NCBI GenBank assembly: GCA_019973155.2
Contig: BPQB01000005.1
Span: 62,001-126,000 of the forward strand
DNA: 64,000 nucleotides
Source of the DNA: Phanerochaete sordida
Lineage: Eukaryota; Basidiomycota; Agaricomycetes; Polyporales; Phanerochaetaceae
Reading direction: 5' to 3'
Both the position numbers and the translations under genes were made by a program. This document shows, piece by piece, positions 34,868 through 45,428 of this stretch. The stretch's first letter is position 1; every line of letters begins with the position of its first letter. Below the pieces are notes generated by a model. That model was not told the origin of the DNA. It did not search any database and saw only the letters and a program-made list of their open reading frames with translations.

Positions 34868-37800
34868 CCACACCTGTACATCACTAGCCAGCCCAGCAAT
34901 ACATCCCTCCCCTCAAAGATCCTCGACGAGCCTCCTCGCCTGCTCCGACCGCGGCGCAATCCTGCACTTGAACGGCTCCGGATGACTGCCCCACATCAGC
35001 GTCGGCCCTCCCCACCATAACCGCTCAACGCACCTCGTGATCGCCTGCGTAAAGCGCACCTCCGGCAGCACCTCGCGCCCGTGCGCGTCCTTCGCAGGCG
35101 CGACGTCGAACACGGCGAGCACGCTCGCGACGACGATGCACAGGCTCGCCTCCGCGAGGTGGCGCCCGGGGCACACGCGCCGCCCGAAGCCGAACCCGAG
35201 CCCCGTCGGCGGCGGCTCGCTGTGCGGCGCCTGGTACCGTTCCGGCCAGAACCGCTCCGGGGCGCTGTACACGGCTGGGTCGCGTGCGAGCGCGCTGGGG
35301 CGCGCGCGTGAGCATCGGGTGAGGAGGGGAGGAGAGGGGGGGACGCACGTGGTGTTCACGAGCACCGTCGCGTCCCGCGGGATGTGCATGTCGCGGTACA
35401 CGTCGTCCGCCATCGCGCGGTGCGGGATGCCGAGCGGCAGCGCGGAGTGGAACCTGCGTGCGCGTCAGCCGTGCGGCCCGCACGCACATCGCGCCACGCA
35501 CCGCAGCGTCTCGTAGACGACGCCGCGCACGAGCGGCAGCGCGTCAAGGTCCTCGAATGCGGGGAGGCGCGCGGGGCCGGGCCCAAGCACCGCGTCGAGC
35601 TCGGCCTGCGCGGCGCGCACCGCCTCGGGGTTGCGCACCGCCGCGAGCATGAAGATGAGGAGTGTCGACCACGTCTGTGCGGCGCCGTCAGCATCCGTGC
35701 GCCTGCGCGGGAAAATTCCGCGGAGGCGAGGCCGCGCACCGTCTCCTCGCCGCCGGTCCACATGTGCGCCGCCGCGGTCTTCAGTGCGGCGACCGTGGCC
35801 GCGTCCGTGCGTGTGCCCTGTCGCTCCATGTCTTCGAGGTGCATGGAGACGAAGGAGGGCTGCGCGGTGCCGGCGGCCTGCACAGACATCAGCGGCGCGC
35901 GAGAAACAGTGGAAGGGACGTACCAGTTGTTCCTCGACTTGTTGGAACGGCTTCGAGGCCATCTCCCAGATCAGGTGGCGGTGCTCTGCGGGAGGTGAGG
36001 CGAACCGTTGTTGCTGCCCACTGCAATGTGCTTACCATTGGCGTAGCGGATGAACCAGGCCCCTGGGAACCACGCCGGGAGGTGCTTTGCTGTGGGTGTT
36101 CAGCAATATTCAGACCCGGCTCGAGTCACGCGCACCGCTCGGGAACAGCTCGAGGACCGAGCACTTGCTCATTATCGTCGACACGATGTTCACCTGATCC
36201 GCAATTTCTAGGTACGCGTCGTCGTCCGAGGCGACCTTGTGTCCATAGGTCATCTCGAGCGTGATGGCCGACGTGAACCTGCGTATATGCGCTTCAAAAT
36301 CCTCGGGGTTCGCGAGCAAATTCTTCAGCAGGACATGGCACTGCTGCGTCTGCACTGGCCGGAAGATGGCGACCTCCTGGCGCATGAGCGGCTGCTGCAT
36401 GAGCCGGCGGTGCAGCTGGAAACCGGATCCGTACCGCTGGAAGACGAGCATGTCATCCCAGCCGAGCCTGGCGCGCCGTCAGCATCGCGCGTACGTGAAG
36501 CAGAGGGCACGCACAGGTTGAACGCGGGAAAGTCGGGCCTGTCGCTGTAGTTGGCGCTGCGCTTGTCGAGCAGGTCGTTCGCGGCCTCGTGGCTGTTGAG
36601 CACAATGATCGACTTGCCGAGGAGATCGAGGTGCAGGACATCCCCTGCGCGTCGTCCTCAGGACATTGGTGCGGTATATGCGGGGCAGAACACACCGTAT
36701 CGCTTGGACCACTCGTAGAAGGTCTCGCCGTGGTTGTCGCGAGGAAAGGTCCGCAGATGTCCAAGGATGGGGTCCGCGGGCGGCCCTGGGGGCAGCTTGC
36801 CGCGTTGAGCCCGCGCAAGCCTGCGGTAGGCGACGAGCAGCCCAAAGACGACGAGCAAAGCCCAAGCGGGGGTGAGAGACATGGTGAGAGGCAGCCTGTG
36901 CCAAGTGAGGCGAGGCGGGGGCTGGTCATATACGCCGGTGGGCGCGCTTGCGGCTCGGGGCCGTGGGCGGAGAAAGAGGCGTGCCGGGTTGCGAAGAAGG
37001 AAGGCGGCTTGCGAGAAGGAGAAGCGTGCTGTCACCCGCCAAGCTACGCTTGAGCTTGAGGCAGAAACAGGCAACAGCCCGTCCCTGTCGGCTTCTCATT
37101 CCAGGAATCCCTCTTGCCCAATTCGGGCGGGACGCTCACTGCTTCGTCCCGCAGGTCCTCGTCTGAGCAGCAGGCGCATGCAGGGCTTGTGCAGCCTGTC
37201 GGCTACCTCAACCTTCTCGACCCTGCAATTGTCGCCGCCCAGTAACGACTCCCAAGCGATCCCCGAGCTTCTCATGGGGCGCCGGTGCTAGAACACATAG
37301 GTAAGCTTATACCTGAACTCCGAGGGCGTACCTTCCTTCTGCCCGAACGCCCTTCGAACGCTGGCTGTCGCCTCGTCAGCTGAGCCGTGATCACAAGAAG
37401 CGCTCATTCGAGGCACCCGCACGCTGTACATGTCTCATCCGCTAATTGTCAGGTTGGCAGTCTGCACGGAGGATGGCTGTGCTTACCAGCATCGTCTTAC
37501 AATAAATATAGCGTCAAGCGTACTCCACATGCTTCTTTCGTTTGCCTGCAGGACCGCCACACAGCAAGAGGCGCGTTCCTTCCGGAAATCGCTCTAGACA
37601 ATTCCGCGGCGCGCCACCGGGCTATATAAGCATCGTCCAGAAACAGCGATGCAGTTGCTTGATACACCATATGGACCCTAGTCAGAGATAACAGGACCTG
37701 TCTACGGGTCCCCGGAGCAAGCTAGGTCAGTCACAATACAGTCCACCAATCCATTCGGGGCCCTCACCGATTTCTCTTGCAGTACTAGTCCGCAGCGCGG

Positions 37801-39027
37801 GCCGTATCGAAAAGGAGAAAGTCTTGCTGCGTACCGGACATGAGCGGCATATCGGGGCCCCGATGCACGCGGCACTGCAAGGCACATGAACGTCGCCCGC
37901 GCGGTCCCGCACACGTCACTTGGCTATCGGCCCTCGTCACTATCTTCGCGACCAATCGCCCGGGCAGAGCCCGATGCCGATGCGAGCGTGAATCGGGCAC
38001 CTCAGTAGAAGGTGCGGAAGAGGTGGGCCCCAGGGGGCGTCCTCGTCGGTATCGTTGTCCGAGTCCACGAAGACTTGTTGCCAGGCGGCCCGGAACACGA
38101 CGTGGGCCATTAATCGCAAAAGGCGCATTATGTGATGGTTGGTCGGCTGGAGGGGCGGTGTCAGCGTAAGTTTTGGCTCTTCACTGTGGGACAGGGCCTC
38201 TGGAAAAGCGAAATCCTGAGTTTCGCATGACGAAGGTGGCGACCACTTACTTACCCTTGAAGCTTGCGGGGCAGCCCATCGGTACTTGTGCCGCCGGAAA
38301 GTTACAATTGATCGAGATTACAATTAGCATCAGGCACCGAGTCATGGTGTCATACAGATAGGCCGGACAACTTAGAGTCGAGCTCACCGCTACCACTCAG
38401 AGGAGATTGCAGTGGGCTCGTTCAAGCATGGCATTTGCCATCTTAAAGCCAGTCACTATGTTAAAACAAAGCTTTGTAGCAACAGAAATGGACGAGGATT
38501 TGCCAATTGCTGAACTTGTGCGTGTATGTGGTAAATGGGAGATCCATCGATGAACCTTCAGTGGCAGCCGGTGACCGATTGGCGTGGATCTGGGTGGAGA
38601 GGCTACTAGGGGAGAGCTTCCTATGCAGCGCATGCCTTGAGTACATCTACCAGCTTATCATCGCACTGACTTGTTAGGTACCGTGTAAGAAATCACGAAT
38701 AAGCTTGAACAGCTAGTGCTCGTGAAGCAGCGACAAACGTGCCTTTGAGCATCGCTACCCGTCCATGTATGCATCAGCAGCGTTAACAACCAGCTGCCGT
38801 GTCCCCACAATTCCCCATCAGAATGCGAAGACGGCCAGCCCCCGCGTCGCTCACCTGACAGCGCACGGCCGGTAAAGTAATAAAAAGAAAATAGCATGCG
38901 TCCGGCGCTAGAACGACGCCACAAAGCCCCCGGCATCCGGAATGGCGGCTGGTGCCGGTCTCCGAGCCTGCCGCCCCGGGCACGGCCTCTGAGGCCGAAC
39001 GAGGCGAGGCGTCCGCGCAATTTGTCG
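34811..39027. repeat. Tandem segmental duplication, unit A
   Basis: About 4.2 kb, from within the cyclase last exon through CYP-A and its 5' flank to a copy of the mutase 5' flank (about 38,730-39,027). It aligns in order with unit B. It carries about 1 kb (about 37,660-38,690) with no counterpart in unit B. Confidence 0.8.
34913..36882 (-). CDS. Cytochrome P450 monooxygenase (CYP-A)
   Basis: P450 of about 510 aa encoded on about ten exons. Anchor and hinge: MSLTPAWALLVVFGLLVAYR, then [18 protein letters not shown]. Then HEAANDLLDKRSANYSDRP, QLHRRLMQQPL, LEMTYGHKVASDDDAYL, HLPAWFPGAWFIRYAN, QPSFVSMHLEDMERQG, I-helix GGEETTWSTLL, ExxR as VYETLR, RALARDPAVYSAPERFWPER, heme loop FGFGRRVCPGRHLAEAS with Cys ligand, and a tail ending RRLVEDL. 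All signature elements are intact. A TATA-like CGTATATGACC lies about 50 bp upstream on the gene strand. Near-identical in layout to CYP-B; the pair arose by the tandem duplication described for this region. Membrane-bound monooxygenase; substrate unknown. Confidence 0.9.
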
Positions 39028-39132
39028 CGGAGGAGGCAAACGGGACGTGCCTACTCTCATGTGAGGGCATGGGATACTTAGTATTACCACGCTGTAAATA
39101 TCCAGACAGCCTATAATACCTCCCTGCGGCAC
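36883..39132. other. Intergenic region between CYP-A and CYP-B
   Basis: Three parts. About 36,883-37,650 is CYP-A 5' flank matching unit B (shared landmarks GAAACAGGCAACAGCCCGTC, GGGGCGCCGGTGCTAGAA, CAATTGTCAGGT, AATAAATATAGC). About 37,660-38,690 is unique to unit A and has no convincing gene. About 38,730-39,027 matches the mutase 5' flank, and 39,028-39,132 matches the cyclase last exon and 3' flank. A TATATAAGC is at about 37,621. Confidence 0.55.
39031..39100 (+). pseudogene. Copy of the end of the RNA cyclase last exon
   Basis: The plus strand reads AEEANGTCLLSCEGMGYLV, matching the cyclase tail EEADGTCLLSCEGIGYSV. The stop used by the real gene is lost (TCCGTATGA against TTAGTATTA). 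No cyclase exons precede it; instead it is joined to sequence like the mutase 5' flank. It is a duplication by-product and not a gene. Confidence 0.75.
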
Positions 39133-41136
39133 TCAAAGGTCTTCGACGAGCCTCCTCGCCTGCTCCGACCTCGGCGAAATCCTGCACTTGAACGGTTCCG
39201 GATGACTGCCCCACGTCAGCCTCACTCCTCCCTTGAGCAGAACCGCCCACGTACCTCGTAATTGCCTCCGTAAAGCGCACCTCCGGCAGCACATCGCGCC
39301 CCTGCGCATCCTTCGCAGGCGCGATGTCGAACACGGCGAGCACGCTCGCGACGACGATGCAGAGGCTCGCCTCCGCGAGGTGGCGCCCGGGGCACACGCG
39401 CCGTCCGAAGCCGAAGCCGAGCCCCGTCGGTGGCGGCTCGCTGTGCGGCGCCTGGTACCGCCCCGGCCAGAACCGCTCCGGGTCGCTGTACACGGCCGGG
39501 TCGCGTGCAAGCGCGCTGTACCGCGCGTGAGCATCGTGTGCGAAGGGGTAAGGAGGGAAGCCGGGACAACGGCGACGTACGTGGCATTTACGAGCACCGT
39601 CGCGTCCCGCGGGATGTGCATGTCGCGGTACACGTCGTCCGCCATCGCGCGGTGCGGGATGCCGAGCGGCAGCGCGGAGTGGAACCTGCGTCCGCGTCAG
39701 CCTCGGGTGCGTCCAACCAACCCTCGCATCGCGCGATACGTACCGCAGCGTCTCGTAGACGACGCCCCACACAAGCGGTAGGTCGTCCAGGTCCTCGAAC
39801 GTGGGCAGCCGTGCGGGCCCCGGCCCAAGCACCGCGTCGAGCTCGGCTTGCGCGGCGCGCATCGCCTCAGGGTTGCGCGCCGCCGCAAGGATGAAGATGA
39901 GGAGCGTCGACCACGTCTGTGCGGTGCCGTCAGCGTTCGAGCCGCTTCAGGAGGAATCCGCGGGTGGAGCCACGCACCGTCTCCGCGCCGGCGGTCCACA
40001 TGTGCGCCGACGCTGTCTTGAGCGCGGCAATCGCTTCAGCGTCGTTGCGCGTACCGTCCCGCTCCATGTCCTCGAGGTGCATCGAGAGGAAAGATGGCTG
40101 CGCGGTGCCCGCAGCCTGTGCAGGGGTCAGCAGCGTTCTGTGCATAGTGGATGGCACATACCAGCTCCCGCTCGACCTGTTGGAATGGCTTCGAGGCCAT
40201 ATCCCAGATCAGGTGGCGGTGCTCTACGAAAGGTGAAGTAGGTCGTTGCTATTGATGTGGGGTGTGCTTACTGTTGGCGTAGCGGACGAACCAGGCTCCT
40301 GGGAACCATGCCGGGAGGTGTTTTGCTGTAGATATGCCAGAGATATTCAGCCACAGCCATATAGACGCGAGCTCCAAATGATCGCCGCACCGCTCGGAAA
40401 CAGCTCGAGAGTCGAGCACTTGCTCATCGTCGTAATGACGACGTTCATCTGGTCCGCAACTTGTAAGTACGCATCGTCATCCGAGGTAACCTTGTGTCCG
40501 TAGGTCATCTCGAGTGTCACGGCCGACGTGAACCTGCGTATATGCGCCTCGAACTCCTCGGGGCTCGCGAGCAGGTTCTGCAGCAGGATATGGGACTGCT
40601 GCGTCTGCACGGGACGGAAGACGGCGACGCCCTCGCGCGTCAGCGGCTGCTGCATGAGCCGGCGGTGCAGCTGGAACTCAGGCCCGTACCGCAGGAAGAC
40701 AAGCATGTTGTCCCAGCCGAGCCTGATGCGCCGTCAGGATCGCCTCGTCGCGAAGCACAGGGAACGCACAGGTTGAACGGGGGAAAGTCGGGCCTGTCGC
40801 TGTAGATGGCGCTCCGCTTGTCGAGCAGGTCGTTCGCGGCCTCGTGGCTGTTGAGCACGACCACCGACTTGCCGAAGATGTTGAGGTGCAGTACGTCGCC
40901 TGCGCGTCCTCTGTGAACAGCATTGCAGCGCAGAACAGGTTGGACACACCATATTGCTTCGACCACTCGTAAAAGGTCTTGCCGTGGTTATCGCGGGGAA
41001 AGGTCCGCAGGTGTCCTAGGATGGGGTCCGCGGGCGGCCCTGGAGGTAAATTGCCATGCTTTGCCCGTGCGAGCCTGCGGTAGGCGATGAGCAGCCCAAA
41101 AGCAGCGAACACGGCCCAGACTAAGTTAGAAGACAT
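39133..41136 (-). CDS. Cytochrome P450 monooxygenase (CYP-B)
   Basis: P450 of about 510 aa, tandem paralogue of CYP-A with the same intron positions. Anchor and hinge MSSNLVWAVFAAFGLLIAYR, then [86 protein letters not shown]-helix AGAETTWSTLL (CYP-A has GGEETTW); ExxR as VYETLR; YSDPERFWPGRYQAP; heme loop FGFGRRVCPGRHLAEAS; end RRLVEDL. Intact. The upstream TATA is TACATATATACC, about 45 bp before the start on the gene strand. Amino-acid changes cluster in the N-terminal half and substrate-recognition stretches by eye, so the two enzymes may differ in substrate. Confidence 0.9.
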
Positions 41137-42272
41137 GGGAGAAAGCGGTCTGTGCCAGGCGAGGCGAGGCGGCGGCTAGGTATATATGTAGTATGGTGGG
41201 CGCCCTGATGCGCCCGGCTGAGGGCCGTTGCGGCAGAAAGAGGCGTGCCGGAAGTTACGGTTGCAGCAAGGAGAAGCGTGCTGTTACCAGCCGTGGCTAC
41301 GCTCGAGTTTGATGCGGAAACAGGCAGCAGCCCGTCCCTGCGGGCTTCTCATCTCCGGAACTGCTTATTAATACGGATCCGGAGAGACTCGTTCATCGCC
41401 TCGTCCTGCAGATGCACTGGGCTTGTGCATCCTATCGGCTACGCGCTCACTCGGACACTTTTCGCCGCCAGTTAGCGCAAGCGAGCTCCGAGGTTCTCAC
41501 GGGGCGCCGGTGCTAGAAGACACAGGTAACCCTATTATCAATCATTGATCAGCCCCGACGACGTACCTTCCGAACACGATATGAACCCTGGCCGCCGTCT
41601 CACCAGTTGAGCGGCCATCACAAGGAGCGATCATTCGAGGCACCGGCTCGCCGTGCATGTCTAATCCGCCAATTGTCAGGTCGGCGGCTTGCACGAAGCG
41701 GAGGCTTGCTGCACTCACCGGCGTCATCGCACAGTAAATATAGCATCCACTTCTTCGTTCGCCTGCGGAACCGAGACGCAGCCGCAGGAGGGCGCGCGCC
41801 TCCTGACAGCTGCTCTACACCGCGCCGGCATGGATAAGCGCCGTTCAGAACCAGCAACGAGTTCTGCTATTACCACACAACTACTTTCATATCTGTAGCC
41901 ACGCTGCAGGGTACTGCGGCAGGCAGGGTACCTACGCTTGAACGACAAGCCCTGACTCGGGCCGCGTATTGTTGGGAAACCGTGCGTTTCGGCATCGCTG
42001 CACATCTGTGAATCACCATCACCTTGTACGAGATGCGGTATTCCCCAGATTTCAGTCAGAAGGCGATGGCCAGCAGCAGTGTCACTCACCCGACAGCGCA
42101 CGCACTGCGTCACGGTCAAAAACCAACACGCGTCCGGCGCCAAAGCGACGCCACGAAGCCTCCGGCGCTTGGACATGCCGGTAGCGCCGGTCTTCGGTGC
42201 AGCCGGCTCCGGGCGCGGGCTCCGAGGCCGAACGCGGCGAGACGCCCGCGCGACTTGTCACCGAGAGACACG
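41137..42272. other. Divergent intergenic region, CYP-B / mutase
   Basis: About 1.1 kb. The first part (to about 41,840) matches CYP-A upstream DNA; the last part (about 41,970-42,257) matches 38,730-39,027. CYP-B TATA is at about 41,178. The TATATAAGC seen in unit A is altered here (ATGGATAAGC, about 41,831). Confidence 0.5.
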
Positions 42273-44950
42273 ATGGACGCGGAACTGCAGAAGCTCGTAG
42301 ACGAGTGGCTGCGCCTGGATAAGGTGGGTCGTACTGTGCTTAACAACGGCGCGGCTCTGCTGATGTCGCGGTGTGGTAGAATGAGGAGACGAGGGCCGAG
42401 GTACAGGTTCTCGTCGATAGCGGTGATATGGGCGAGCTGGACAGGCGGATGCGGTACGTTGTGCGCTGTGATTGCGCTGACGGTTTGGGTGATTATGTGT
42501 GCTATACAGCCCGCGTATAGAGTTCGGTACGGCTGGTAAGCGGATTTTTTCGCAGCTCGTGGCGGATGTGGGCTGACACCTTGCACCTCCAGGTCTTCGC
42601 GGCCGCATGGAGGCCGGCTGGAACAGGATGAACGACCTGATCATCATACAGGCGTCTCAGGTAATACGTCAATTTCTGCCGATGTGTCTTTGTGCTCACA
42701 GTGCTCTTCAGGGCCTTTGCGAGTACGTCCTTGCGAACGTCAAGGATGCTCCCGAGCGCGGTATCGTCATCGGTCACGACCACAGACACCACTCGGAGCA
42801 CTGGGCGCAGCTTACTGCCTCTGCATTTCTTGCGAGAGACGTCAAGGTGTATCTCCACAGAGGCCTTGTACACACGCCATTGTTCGTGTTCGACAGATCC
42901 ACCTCATTCTGGCTGCGCTGAGAAATGTCGCCAGGGTCCCTTTTAGCGTGAAAAGGCTGAATGCGGCGTGCGGTGTTATGATAACAGGTATGCTTAGCTC
43001 TGTTTCTGTGGCTTACAGTTCCTGACATGGCTGTAGCTAGCCACAACCCGAAGGTTTGCTGATGTTTCGGAGCGCGTGTCGTCCTTCTAACACAGCTTGT
43101 CTTTTCCCCTTGCACAGAACGATAATGGTTACAAGGTGCGCTCAGGATAGTCGCTTCATGGACTTAGTCTCAGATCTTTGGCAGGTGTACTGGGAGAACG
43201 CTGTCCAGGTCGGTCGTTCAGGTGGCTACAGCACACACCCGCTCAAGTTTCGGCCTGTAGATCATTGCTCCACACGACAAGGGCATTTCGGCATCCATCA
43301 AAGCCAACCTCGAACCCAAGACATGGGATGTCTCCACTACATCCTCCTCTCCTCTCTGTCTAGACCGCACAGAGGAGATGAAGCAGGCTTACTTCGAGGC
43401 GCTCGCGTCGCTCTCTACAGCGAAGTACGCTCCCTCCAATCGCATCTGCGCGACGGATCACTGACCACATGCTAGATCGCTCAACGCATCGACGCCAATC
43501 AAGTTCGTGAACACGTCGATGCACGGCGTGAGCCACCCCTTCGTGGTCGAAGCTTTCCGTCGCTTCGGTTTCGAGCCCTTCACGCCCGTTGTCGAGCAGC
43601 AGGTGCCTGACCCCGAGTTTCCGACGGTGAAATTCCCCAATCCCGAAGAACACGGTGAGTCTGATCTTTTACGACACCTGCAAAAGTATACAACGCCCTC
43701 CTAGGTGCTCTGGTTAGTTCGTCCTGCTGAGTTCGCGAACTGTCCTGACCTGCGCTGCAGGATCTCGCGCTGGCGACCGGCGACCGGGTCGGCGCAAACT
43801 ACGTCCTCGCGCAAGACCCGGACGCAGACCGGTTCTCTGCTGCTGAGCGCGGGTACGCGTAACGCTCCTGCTCGCTGTCTCTACACGTCTCACAAGCCTT
43901 TGCGCAGGCCTGACGGCAAGTGGATCACATTCACCGGCGACCAGCTCGGCGCCCTGTTCGCGAGTGCGGTGCTCGACAAGTACAAGGCCACGGGGAAGCC
44001 GCTTGGTCCGTGCCTTTTCTACCGCACACTGAAACAAGCTGAGACCTGCTGCCCCACGCAGACAAGCTCGCGATGGTCGCGTCGACGGTGAGCTCGAAGA
44101 TGGTCGAGGCGATGGCCGCGCAGGAGGGCTTCAAGTTCGTCGAGTGCCTCACCGGCTTCAAGTTCATCGGCAACACCGCGCTCGGCCTCGAGCGCGAGGG
44201 CTACGACGTGCCGTTCGGCTACGAGGAGGCCATCGGGTACATGTTCGGGCGCGAGATCCGCGACAAGGACGGCGTCGCGGCCAGCGTAATGTTTCTCGTT
44301 TTCGAGGGGAAGATGTGTTGCTCATGCACGTGCGCAGATGATGTTCGCCGAGCTCGTCGCGTCGCTCCACCGCGCAGGAAAGAGCGCGAGCTCGCACCTG
44401 CAGGAGCTCTACGCCCGGTACGCCCTCCCCCTCCCCCTCCCCTCCCTTTACCCCGTCTGACAGCCACCCAGCTACGGCTACTTCCAGACACGCAACAGCT
44501 ACTTCCTGTGCACCTCTCCGCCAACGGTCGACGCCATCTTCGCGCGGCTGCGCAACTGGGGCGGCGGCGGCGCGGCGGGGCGCCCCGCGTACCCGCGCGC
44601 GCTCGCGGGGCTCGCGGTGACGCGCGTGCGCGACCTCACGCTCGGCTTCGACAGCGGCACGCGCGACCACGCGCCCGCGCTGCCGCTCTCGAGCGGGCAC
44701 ATGCTCACCTTCCGCGCGGAGGGCGCCGGCGTGCGCGTCGTGCTCACGACGAGGACGAGCGGGACGGAGCCCAAGGTGCGTGGGGCGGTTCTGTTGCGGG
44801 GGGCGTGCGGCTGATAGGGTGCAGATCAAGTACTACCTCGAGGGCAGCGGGCGCGACGCGGCGCAGGTCGAGCAGCTCCTCGGCCGTGTCGTTAATGAGC
44901 TCGCGGACGAGTGGATGGAGGCGGAGAAGAACGGGCTCGGGCGCCCTTAG
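42273..44950 (+). CDS. Phosphohexomutase, PGM2 / phosphoribomutase type
   Basis: About fourteen exons, roughly 600 aa, of the alpha-D-phosphohexomutase superfamily. N terminus MDAELQKLVDEWLRLDK; RPRIEFGTAGLRGRMEAG; GIVIGHDHRHHSE; active-site phosphoserine loop ASHNPKNDNGYKVYWEN (assembled over three small exons); metal-binding loop QDPDADRFSAAE; KWITFTGDQLGALFA; sugar-specificity loop GYEEAIGYMFG; phosphate-binding TRTSGTEPKIKYYLEG. The short N terminus, FGTAGLRG and GYEEAIGY place it with human PGM2 and yeast Pgm3 rather than classical Pgm1/2, so phosphopentomutase activity is likely alongside glucose 1,6-bisphosphate-dependent mutase activity (family knowledge). Very small exons (18-24 nt) around the active site make automated models error-prone. 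Its 5' flank was copied in the tandem duplication. Confidence 0.9.
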
Positions 44951-44969
44951 GCTCTCTCAGTGGACAGAC

Positions 44970-45352
44970 TAAGGTAGGGCTCACGCAAAACCTAGTACTC
45001 CACGTGGCGAAATAATGTCACGCCGGCGCGCGCTTTGGTGTGGTTTGGTGGGCAGAGCGTGACGGCTCGAGAAAGACGGCCAAACTACACTTTGTACAAG
45101 AGACGACAAATAAATGTAAAACCAGAGATCTGTAACGAAGGTGCTCCTCATTACTTCTGCGGTCGCGGATTTTGAGGGAAGCGGCTGTAAAAAGTGTAGT
45201 TTCGCAGCTAAGGCCGGTTTGGCACGCTGACCTTCGCAGAACGGCGTGACGCCGCTCCCACAGGATGCCGCTGATGTCACGAATAGTAACATAAAAGTCA
45301 CTCAATCATCACGCCCACGTGGAGTACCAGGTTTTGCGTGAGCCCTACCTTA
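44970..45352. mobile_element. MITE-like element with 37-bp terminal inverted repeats
   Basis: The ends form an inverted repeat: left AGGTAGGGCTCACGCAAAAC onward to CCACGTGG (to 45,007), right its reverse complement (45,315-45,350), one mismatch in about 36. Both ends are flanked by TA (44,970-44,971 and 45,351-45,352), giving an element of 379 bp (44,972-45,350). Internal blocks are also inverted (GTCACGCCG with CGGCGTGAC; AACTACACTTT with AAAGTGTAGTT). No transposase frame is present. TA target duplication and short length suggest a non-autonomous Tc1/mariner-like element; the superfamily is inferred. It begins 20 bp after the mutase stop. Confidence 0.85.
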
Positions 45353-45428
45353 CAACAGTGTACATTGGCAAATCAAGGACGTAAAGCTACATCGAGCGCA
45401 TATATGCTACAGAATCCAGGCGCTCGCA

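Larger units (their letters stand above)
39028..42257. repeat. Tandem segmental duplication, unit B
   Basis: About 3.2 kb aligning with unit A. It starts with a copy of the cyclase last-exon end (GACGTGCCTACTCTCATGTGAGG-like, compare 34,823), carries CYP-B, and ends in the 5' flank of the mutase gene. The left join lies at GTCGCGGAGGAGGCAAACGG, near 39,025-39,042. Confidence 0.8.

Noticed and set aside
38658..39020. Minus-strand frame joined to the CYP-B 3' end
   Set aside because: The CYP-B stop at 39,133 is supported by CYP-A; the DNA beyond is the duplicated cyclase tail and mutase flank read on the wrong strand.
45407..45428. Alternative MCMBP C terminus reading on without the last intron
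   Set aside because: Splicing gives the conserved C-terminal helix (LYALSMHQTELTVDIWERA) and a stop at 45,429; the unspliced frame is low-complexity.
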